Assembly: GCA_036520615.1 (NCBI GenBank)
Contig: DATDJI010000091.1
Coordinates: 62,001 to 126,000 of the forward strand
Direction of reading: 5' to 3'
DNA from: CAMCXE01 sp036520615
GTDB taxonomy: Bacteria; Pseudomonadota; Gammaproteobacteria; Pseudomonadales; Cellvibrionaceae
DNA: 64,000 nt
Part shown: positions 1 through 6,682 of the stretch, one piece after another
Numbering within the stretch: the stretch's first letter is position 1
Layout of the letters: each line of letters opens with the position of its first letter
The notes under the pieces: model-generated
Databases searched by the model: none
The model's input: the letters and a program-made list of their open reading frames with translations, nothing else
What the model was told of the DNA's origin: nothing
Program-made: the position numbers and the translations under genes

Positions 1-1840
1 GGCCGACACTTGCGCTTAAGTACTCGCTGTACGATGAATCTAATAGCCGACCGGTGAGGCTTATGGCCAAGTGATTGGCGTCATCCAGGCGATCACCACC
101 GGCATAGCGGTGGTCGCGAAATAATTGTTCATAGCTGAATGTTAGGGGCGTGGTATCAAAGTTGACCGCCTGGCCATCTGCGGTGAGGTTGTACAGAGCG
201 CTGTGATCGGCGTGCGTGCGATAAAGATAATACAGCCGTGGTTCCAACAATTGCCGGCCACTGTTTCGCTCAAATATTAAGCCCGAGTCCAGGCTTGCAT
301 ACTGTGTGGCTAGATTGGGTGCGGCGTCTACATCTGGCAAAAGGTTGGTTTCATCCAATTGATAGGCCAGAAGCTGAGCGCCGACGGCAGGTTTTATAAA
401 GCCTGCCTCCGGTTCGTATTGCCAATTGAGCTGGTAATCCGCGCGGCTGCGGCTGCCAGTGATTATCGTGCTGCCGTCTAAGCGCTGGCGGGAAGGATGG
501 CTGAAATTAACGTATTCATTTTGCAATGAAAGGCCGAAATCGCCGAATTGATACAGGCCATCTAAGTTGACACGGGGCAATTGGCGATAGGTGCTGTCGA
601 GATCGCGCAACAGGTTTTGGTAGCTTTGTGCACGCACATTCAGGCGCCAATGGGCAAAGTTATAGCCGAGTACAAAGCTTTGATTCAGATAAGTATCGTT
701 ACTAGCGCTGAAATTTGCTGTGGAAAGATCGCGCAGATAATCCACATCGCTTGCCTGGCTATAGTCCACCTGGCTGTACCAGGGCAAATCGAAACCGCCC
801 TGTTGCTGCCAGTTAACGAGCCAGCGCTCGTTGTCCTTGAACGGATGAATGTCCTGCTCTTGAGCGCCTTGGTCCAGCAGGGCTTTTTCGCTGTCTGTCA
901 ATTCCGCAGCGTCATTGGGCAGGTAGGCCAGGCGCAGTTCGTTATTCGCGCGGCGATGTAAATAACGCACCTCGGTTTCGAGCATCGCGCCATGGCCACC
1001 GCTGTAGCGCGGGATCAGCGTAGCATCAAGGTATGGGGCTATATTCCAATACCAAGGCTGAGCGTAATCCAATTTGCCGTTGCTCAATCCTACGGTGGGG
1101 AATAACAATCCGGATTGCCGCTCGGAGCCGACGGGGAAAAATATATACGGGGTGTAAAAAACCGGAATACCGCGGATGCGCACGGTGATATCGCGGCCGC
1201 GACCTTGCGAGCTTTGCGGATCTATTTGTAACTCTTCGCCCTCTAATAGCCAGGTCTGGCTGCCCGGTTCACAGCTAGTGAGTTTGCCCTCATGCAATAT
1301 CACCTTACCGCTAGCGGTTTGTTCGATGGTTTGCGCTGAGCCGCGCAGATGGGTGGCATGCAGGACAAAGTCGCCGCCGGCAAAGGAGGCTTGGTTTTTA
1401 CTCATGCTGACGCGGGCGTCCTTACCGCGGATGACGACGCCGGGCTGGCGAATTTCCACTCCTCCGGTCAGCGCCGCTTCGTCCTCTTGTTTGTCATAGA
1501 GCATTTGGCCGGCTTTGAGTTTGCGGCTGCCTTGGGTGATCACTACATCACCATTTAACCGCATCGTTTGGCCTTCGCTCACGTGGGCGCCGTTGGCATC
1601 TACCGAAATAGGTTCTTTGTCTAAATCCTTTGGCACAGGCTCATCGGCTAGCGGATCGACATATAGGCCGCTGCAGGAAGGGCCCATAAGTTTTTGCTGT
1701 TCAGGGGTCAATTGTGCCTTGGGCACCCAGTCGAGCGAATCCGCTGCAAAGCCTGCGGATGCGTGCGCCATAGCAATAGACGCTCCCAAAAGGCGTATAG
1801 CCTTGGGCAATCCGTTGTAGCGAGCAGGGCGCTTGGGCAT
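1..1840 (-). CDS. lptD: LptD, LPS-assembly outer-membrane protein (N-terminal part, runs off the window)
   Basis: LptD is the outer-membrane beta-barrel that, with the lipoprotein LptE, inserts lipopolysaccharide into the outer leaflet. The reading frame opens at ATG 1838-1840 and is still open at base 1, so about 613 codons are seen and the C-terminal part of the barrel is missing. Residues 1-32 form a signal peptide ending GFA/AD. An OstA/LptA-like jellyroll follows (about 65-190, with MRLNGDVVITQGSRKL), then the start of the barrel (LLFPTVGLSN and many alternating beta strands rich in Tyr and Asn). Cys56 lies where the family has disulfide-forming N-terminal cysteines. The gene is divergent from amgK, the arrangement seen in Pseudomonas. 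Family identity is confident. Confidence 0.93.
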   Translation of the reverse strand, partial: MPKRPARYNGLPKAIRLLGASIAMAHASAGFAADSLDWVPKAQLTPEQQKLMGPSCSGLYVDPLADEPVPKDLDKEPISVDANGAHVSEGQTMRLNGDVVITQGSRKLKAGQMLYDKQEDEAALTGGVEIRQPGVVIRGKDARVSMSKNQASFAGGDFVLHATHLRGSAQTIEQTASGKVILHEGKLTSCEPGSQTWLLEGEELQIDPQSSQGRGRDITVRIRGIPVFYTPYIFFPVGSERQSGLLFPTVGLSNGKLDYAQPWYWNIAPYLDATLIPRYSGGHGAMLETEVRYLHRRANNELRLAYLPNDAAELTDSEKALLDQGAQEQDIHPFKDNERWLVNWQQQGGFDLPWYSQVDYSQASDVDYLRDLSTANFSASNDTYLNQSFVLGYNFAHWRLNVRAQSYQNLLRDLDSTYRQLPRVNLDGLYQFGDFGLSLQNEYVNFSHPSRQRLDGSTIITGSRSRADYQLNWQYEPEAGFIKPAVGAQLLAYQLDETNLLPDVDAAPNLATQYASLDSGLIFERNSGRQLLEPRLYYLYRTHADHSALYNLTADGQAVNFDTTPLTFSYEQLFRDHRYAGGDRLDDANHLAISLTGRLLDSSYSEYLSASVG

Positions 1841-1932
1841 ACTGGCGTTCCCGTCAGTGAAAAATCAGGGCGGCGATTGTAACCTAGAAATATGTGTTGA
1901 ACCTGTTGCTCGGCTAACGGACGTGGGCAACA

Positions 1933-1966
1933 GGCCGTTTTTTTGCAAAATGGGCCGTTTTTTTGC
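1933..1966. repeat. Two direct 14-bp repeats in the lptD/amgK intergenic region
   Basis: The 14-mer GGCCGTTTTTTTGC occurs at 1933-1946 and again, identically, at 1953-1966, giving a 20-bp period. The repeats sit between the divergent lptD and amgK starts. They could be a local duplication or a pair of operator half-sites about two helical turns apart. No regulator is recognised. Confidence 0.6.
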
Positions 1967-2109
1967 TAAGTAAAACAGGCTAGACAGGCCGATACGGAAC
2001 TCGGTTTCCCTTCGATCTGCTGCGCGAATGCCGGTGTGTGAAACGGCAGTAATTTCTATTTCGGTTTAACCGCTATTATCCCCACTCATACCGTGTAGGC
2101 CCACTATTT

Positions 2110-3153
2110 ATGCAACCCTCTTTAGTTGACGAATTATCCACCTGGACGGCTTTACAACTGAGTATGCGGGGCGAGGTATTTAGCGGCTGGCGCGCCCTGT
2201 CAGGTGATGCAGGCTTTCGCTGTTATTTTCGTTTGGAAAAATTGCCTTATTTGGCCGTATATGCGCCGCCTGCCACGGAAAATAGCCTGCTGTTTTCCAA
2301 TATCGCGCGTTTTTTGCGCCAGCAGGGCCTGGCGGTGCCGGAAATTATCGGCGCCGATTTTGCGAAAGGTTTTTTATTAATCAGCGATCTAGGCACCGAG
2401 CTGTACGCGGCGCACCTAACTGATGATCACGTCGATGGCCTGTACGGCGAAGCCATAAATACCCTATTACAGCTGCAAATCACCCAGCCGACAGCGGATT
2501 TGTTGGCAGCCTACGACGCCGCCACACTGCGACGCGAGATGGAATTATTTCCGCAGTGGTTTATTGGTGAATTATTGCAGTATCCGTTAAATGCTGATGA
2601 GCATCAGTTGCTGGCGCAAACCTTCAGTTATTTAGAGCAATCGGCGGCTAAGCAACCGCAGGTGGTTGTGCATCGGGATTTTCACAGCCGCAATCTGATT
2701 TTGCGGCAGACCCAGCAAGCTCGTTTATTGCCGCCGGGGCTGATCGACTTTCAGGACGCGCTCATAGGCCCTGCAGCGTACGACCTGGTATCGCTGCTCA
2801 AAGATTGCTATGTGGACTGGCCTAGATCGCAAGTGCGCAGTTGGGCGCTGGCCTACTACCAACAAGCTCAACAGCAGGGTATTTGGCCGCGTCTGCGCGA
2901 GGGAGAATTTATTCAAAGCTTTGATTTAATCGGCCTACAGCGGCATTTAAAGGTGCTGGGCATTTTTGCCCGCCTCTCCCTGCGCGATAACAAACACGGC
3001 TTTCTTAACGATTTGCCTCGGGTGCTTGCTTATACGTTGGATGTGCTGCGCCAGTATCCCGCGCTTGCAGGCGTACACCAATGGTTTTATCAGCGCCTGA
3101 TGCCGCGCATTGAGCAGCAGGCTTGGTATTACCCACTTAAATTGAGCCAGTAA
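2110..3153 (+). CDS. amgK: AmgK-type anomeric MurNAc/GlcNAc kinase
   Basis: AmgK phosphorylates N-acetylmuramate (and GlcNAc) at the anomeric position with ATP, the first step of the salvage route that returns MurNAc to UDP-MurNAc and bypasses MurA. The 347-residue protein has the aminoglycoside-phosphotransferase fold. The catalytic loop HRDFHSRN spans residues 188-195 (Asp190, Asn195) and the metal-binding IDFQDA follows (Asp213). The N-terminal lobe contains SGDAGFRCYFR. The gene lies 14 bases upstream of murU and divergent from lptD, the same context as in Pseudomonas, and this decides the assignment over a generic APH-family kinase. The pathway is cytosolic and in other species contributes to intrinsic fosfomycin tolerance. 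Confidence 0.88.
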   Translation: MQPSLVDELSTWTALQLSMRGEVFSGWRALSGDAGFRCYFRLEKLPYLAVYAPPATENSLLFSNIARFLRQQGLAVPEIIGADFAKGFLLISDLGTELYAAHLTDDHVDGLYGEAINTLLQLQITQPTADLLAAYDAATLRREMELFPQWFIGELLQYPLNADEHQLLAQTFSYLEQSAAKQPQVVVHRDFHSRNLILRQTQQARLLPPGLIDFQDALIGPAAYDLVSLLKDCYVDWPRSQVRSWALAYYQQAQQQGIWPRLREGEFIQSFDLIGLQRHLKVLGIFARLSLRDNKHGFLNDLPRVLAYTLDVLRQYPALAGVHQWFYQRLMPRIEQQAWYYPLKLSQ

Positions 3154-3167
3154 GCAGTAAAACTTAT

Positions 3168-3905
3168 ATGTCTTTAACTCAGCGCGCCATGATCTTCGCC
3201 GCAGGAGAAGGGCGGCGAATGTTGCCGCTCACCGCACAGACGCCTAAGCCATTATTGCCATTAGGTGACAGCCATCTGATTGGCCAAAACTTAAGGCATC
3301 TGGCCGCGGCGGGAGTGCGCGAGGTCATAGTCAATACCGCTTATCTAGGCGCGCAGATTCAGGCAGCTTTAGGTGATGGAAGTGGCTGGGGCTTAAAAAT
3401 TATTTATTCCCCTGAACCCTATCCCTTGGAGACAGGCGGTGCACTTTTGCATGCGTTGGAGCTTCTGCATAGCGAGCCATTTATACTGCTCAATGCGGAT
3501 GTGCTCTGTGCGTATCCGCTCCTGCAACTCTGCCGCCACAGCTTGCCTGTAGGTGCGCTTGGCCATCTGATACTCGTGCCAAATCCGCCGCAGCATGAAC
3601 AAGGCGATTTTGCTTTTGATAAAAAAGGCGTTATTACCGCTGCGGCAAGCGGGCCAAAACTTACATTCAGTGGTATTAGCCTGCTGCACCCAGAGCTGAT
3701 TAGCCATTATCCCAACGCGCGACAAGTATTCCCTCTGCGTGAAGCGTTTGCTTGGGCCATCGCCGAGGGGAGGTTAACCGCTGAGCGTTATGACGGGCTT
3801 TGGTTGGATGTGGGAACTCCCGCACGCTTGGGCGAAGCGCAAACGCTTTGGGCGGAACTCTCTGAGCAAGGGGCACTCCCTTTTCCCTGCACTCAACCGC
3901 TATAG
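3168..3905 (+). CDS. murU: MurU, MurNAc-1-phosphate uridylyltransferase
   Basis: MurU makes UDP-MurNAc from MurNAc-1-phosphate and UTP, the step after AmgK in cytosolic peptidoglycan recycling. The 245-residue protein is a sugar nucleotidyltransferase. It opens with the signature FAAGEGRRMLPLTAQTPKPL (about residues 10-29), where the G-x-G-x-R loop and the Lys bind the nucleotide. The metal-binding Asp is in LLNADVLC, and LWLDVGTPARL closes the domain. Length and motifs match the short MurU group rather than the longer GlmU or GalU enzymes. It is transcribed with amgK and followed 36 bases later by a RiPP precursor gene. Confidence 0.88.
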   Translation: MSLTQRAMIFAAGEGRRMLPLTAQTPKPLLPLGDSHLIGQNLRHLAAAGVREVIVNTAYLGAQIQAALGDGSGWGLKIIYSPEPYPLETGGALLHALELLHSEPFILLNADVLCAYPLLQLCRHSLPVGALGHLILVPNPPQHEQGDFAFDKKGVITAAASGPKLTFSGISLLHPELISHYPNARQVFPLREAFAWAIAEGRLTAERYDGLWLDVGTPARLGEAQTLWAELSEQGALPFPCTQPL

Positions 3906-3941
3906 TATGAATCTTCCACTCCACCCCGTAGGATCATTACC

Positions 3942-4229
3942 ATGATAAACAAAACAACCTTAGCTCTTGGTGCCGCCTTCGCAGCTAGCATGTCCTTGTC
4001 GGTTGCTGCCTTGGCAAGCGACGCCCAGTTTGGCGCAACACCTATGGAGGCCGGTTATCAGCTCGCAGCAAAAGATGCTGAAGGCAAGTGTGGTGCTGAT
4101 ATGAAAAAAGGCGCCGAAGGCAAATGTGGCGCTGAGAAGAAAAAAGATGCCGAAGGCACGTGCGGTGGCACTAAAAAAGACGGCGAGGGCAAATGCGGCG
4201 CTGATATGAAAAAAGACGAAAAAAAATAA
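3942..4229 (+). CDS. HvfA/bufferin-like RiPP precursor with EGKCG repeats
   Basis: This 95-residue secreted peptide has a signal sequence (residues 1-25, AALA/SD) and a Lys-rich mature part with four Cys-centred repeats: EGKCG at 47-51 (Cys50), EGKCG at 59-63 (Cys62), EGTCG at 71-75 (Cys74) and EGKCG at 82-86 (Cys85). Family knowledge: EGKCG proteins of the HvfA/bufferin group are substrates of DUF692 (MNIO) enzymes, which turn the Cys residues into oxazolone/thioamide-type copper ligands. The neighbouring DUF692 and DUF2063 genes fit this exactly. The stop codon TAA 4227-4229 abuts the next start. A TAGGATC Shine-Dalgarno-like site lies before ATG 3942. The third repeat deviates (Thr for Lys). 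The metal bound here is inferred. Confidence 0.88.
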   Translation: MINKTTLALGAAFAASMSLSVAALASDAQFGATPMEAGYQLAAKDAEGKCGADMKKGAEGKCGAEKKKDAEGTCGGTKKDGEGKCGADMKKDEKK

Positions 4230-5099
4230 TTGGTGCGCGATTTACTACAGCAGATTGGAGGCGCGGGTTTAGGCCTGCGCCGCCCATTGATGGAGGCTTT
4301 AAGCCCGCTTCAGCGCGGCGAGCCCATCGACTTTTTTGAAATAGCTCCGGAAAATTGGCTGCATCTAGGCGGCCGCCTCGGCCAAAAATTGCGCCCTTTC
4401 AGCGAAGTCTACCCGCTTATTTGCCACGGTCTATCGCTCTCCATCGGTGGCGTAGGCCCGCTAAATACCCAGCTGTTACTCGATATTAAAGAATTCATTA
4501 CCCTGCATCAGATCCGTCATTACAGCGAACACTTAAGTTACACAGGTGATGAATCTCAGTTATACGAATTATTTCCCTTGCCGCTTACTGAAGAAGCCGT
4601 AACGCATACAGCTGCTCGTATTCGTCAGGCGCAGGATATTCTCGGTCAACGCATCGCCATCGAAAACGCTACTTATTACACGCTGCCTGCACAAGCGATG
4701 AGCGAAGTGGAATTTATTAATGCCGTAATCAGCCAGGCCGACTGCCTGCTGTTGCTCGATGTGAATAACCTCTATGTGAATAGCCAGAATCATCACTACT
4801 GCCCGGATACGTTTTTGCAGCAATTAAACGGTGAGCGCATTAGTTACTTACATATGGCGGGCCACTGGGTTGAGCAAGACCAGTGGCGCATTGACACTCA
4901 CGCCGCTGCTGTTGATGAGGGCGTCTGGCAGTTATTGGCAAACGTTTATCAGCGCTTTGGGGTAAAGCCTACGCTCTTGGAGCGCGATGATGATTTTCCC
5001 GCTCTTACTGAACTTACTGCTGAAGTCTGCCGCATCAAATATCTACAGGCGCAAAACCAGCTGCGAAGCTCGGCATCCATTAAGAGCGCTCAAGCGTGA
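4230..5099 (+). CDS. DUF692 multinuclear iron oxidative enzyme (HvfB/BufB-like)
   Basis: MNIO enzymes use an iron cluster and oxygen to modify cysteines of partner peptides. The 289-residue TIM-barrel protein shows the family landmarks in order: GAGLGLRRPL, FFEIAPENW, CHGLSLSIGG, YSEHLSY, IENATYY, LLLDVNNLYVN, YLHMAGH, DTHAAAVDEGVW and LLERDDDFP. They carry the His, Glu, Asp and Asn residues that bind iron in this family. The start is TTG 4230 or the adjacent GTG 4233, directly after the precursor's stop and without an obvious Shine-Dalgarno of its own, so translation is probably coupled. Its 3' end overlaps the DUF2063 gene as GTGA. The function is inferred from family and context. Confidence 0.9.
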   Translation: MVRDLLQQIGGAGLGLRRPLMEALSPLQRGEPIDFFEIAPENWLHLGGRLGQKLRPFSEVYPLICHGLSLSIGGVGPLNTQLLLDIKEFITLHQIRHYSEHLSYTGDESQLYELFPLPLTEEAVTHTAARIRQAQDILGQRIAIENATYYTLPAQAMSEVEFINAVISQADCLLLLDVNNLYVNSQNHHYCPDTFLQQLNGERISYLHMAGHWVEQDQWRIDTHAAAVDEGVWQLLANVYQRFGVKPTLLERDDDFPALTELTAEVCRIKYLQAQNQLRSSASIKSAQA

Positions 5100-5851
5100 A
5101 TGAGGCGGTGATATATGCAGAGCCGGAAAAATTAAATGCGCAACAGCGCGCATTCCTAGCTTATGTGCGCAATCCAGATCGTTCGCTACCCGAGGGTGCC
5201 AATGAGCGCGCTATGGGAATTTACGCCGATTTGGTATATCGCAATATTGCAGGATTTATTCACCAATTCTTCCCCGTCTGTACTCAGGTCTGCGAACCTC
5301 AAAATTGGGAGGCGCTGATTCGAGATTTTATTGCCCACCACCGATGCCAAACGCCGTATTTTTTAGCTATTGCCGAAGAATTCTTGCAGTTTTTATTTAC
5401 CAAACCTACAAGCCTTGCCGCGCTGCCGGACTATATTACCGAGCTTGCCCACTATGAATGGGTGGAGCTGGCCCTGGATGTAGCGGATATTGCTCAGCCC
5501 GCTCCGGCGCAGACCACGGCTGACCCTTGGGATAGTCACTGGCAGTTATCGCCTTTGGCCTGGTGTCTAGCCTACCAATATCCCGTACATCTAATCGGCC
5601 CTGACAACTCCAGTCCAGCGCCTAGTCCCAGCGCTTTTGTTGTCTATCGCAACGCCGAATTAGAAATAAAATTTATCGCCCTCACTGCATCCAGCGCCCA
5701 GTGGCTGCAAACAATTAACGCAGACACAACCCCGCGCTTGGCATTGCAAAAGCTGCTGACAGTTCCATTGACCCCGGCCGTTGCACAGCAAACCGCGCAG
5801 ATTTTACAAAGTTGGCTTGAATTGGGTGTGCTGATCGCTGCAGACAATTAA
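5096..5851 (+). CDS. DUF2063 partner protein (HvfC/BufC-like)
   Basis: DUF2063 proteins accompany DUF692 enzymes and are thought to recognise the precursor peptide and present it to the oxidase. This 251-residue protein starts at GTG 5096, overlapping the upstream stop by four bases. The N-terminal half carries the typical helical DUF2063 pattern: QRAFLAYVRNP near the start, MGIYADLVYRNIAGFI, then FIAHHRCQTPYFLAIAEEFL. The C-terminal half resembles the winged-helix-like peptide-binding region of the family, and its ending is rich in Leu and Ala. No signal peptide is seen, so it should be cytosolic. The DoxX-like fourth gene found in some such operons is not present downstream. Confidence 0.85.
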   Translation: MNEAVIYAEPEKLNAQQRAFLAYVRNPDRSLPEGANERAMGIYADLVYRNIAGFIHQFFPVCTQVCEPQNWEALIRDFIAHHRCQTPYFLAIAEEFLQFLFTKPTSLAALPDYITELAHYEWVELALDVADIAQPAPAQTTADPWDSHWQLSPLAWCLAYQYPVHLIGPDNSSPAPSPSAFVVYRNAELEIKFIALTASSAQWLQTINADTTPRLALQKLLTVPLTPAVAQQTAQILQSWLELGVLIAADN

Positions 5852-6682
5852 CCGCTTAAAAACGGTGTGGCTGCAAATTTCGAACATAAAATTTTAAGGA
5901 TTTAATTCGTGCAATCCGCACTCAATGCGGATACGTTCTGTAAATGTCGCGGCACACTATTAATAACGAAATTGGTCGCTAATTAATAGATATATGCGGT
6001 GCTTTAGGTGCTGTTATTGCTTCTGCATTTGATAATGCGATTGTGAGAAATAATTGCACAATCCGTATCCGGCAGGTTCATTTAATTTCCAGATCAGAAT
6101 CTTGAATTGTTAATTGCTCCAGATAACTGTGGCGTCACCACCCGCAACAACTAGGCCGTTTAACGCGCTTGCATGGACGAAGCGATTTTTCTGAGCCATC
6201 GAGATGGCAAATGAAAATTTAAATTCACCTCAACGGCAATAAATTCTGAAAATTCGCTGTACGCGTTTGCACCTCTAACAATATGCAGACAAATTCAATT
6301 GATAAAAGTATTTGCTTAGGCTTAAGCAACTTGTGAGCTGAATTTCATGCAGACCTACTTTGAATGGGTAACAACTCACACTATTTTTGCAAATGCAGCC
6401 CGATCAACTAAATACTGCGAGCGGCTACACGCTGCTGAAACAGCATGTAATAACGGGCGCGTAAATTTAAATAGGTTGTAAGCGTACGGGGTTTGTCTAG
6501 CTGCTAAAAACACGCGCACCGTAAGCACATAAAAACGTATGCGAAGCGAGCTTTAGTTTCTTGGGCGAAGCAATAACATGCGCAAATTGAACGTAATGAA
6601 GTCTTTTAAAAAAAGATCTAAGACCTTTGGTTGTTTAAAAATGCCAAGCCTGCTTAAAATGGGATTTTTTGGAAGCAGATGT
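5852..6682. other. Intergenic region without a recognised gene
   Basis: About 830 AT-leaning bases separate the RiPP operon from the poly-Ser lipoprotein. I see no convincing coding frame, RNA gene or strong terminator here. The promoter for the lipoprotein is presumably in the right-hand part. The open frame that extends upstream of the lipoprotein start (from 6578) lacks a signal-peptide-compatible beginning. Confidence 0.5.

Noticed and set aside
581..1882. Rightward frames over the lptD gene
   Set aside because: The leftward frame is continuous and matches LptD; these are complements with no domain.
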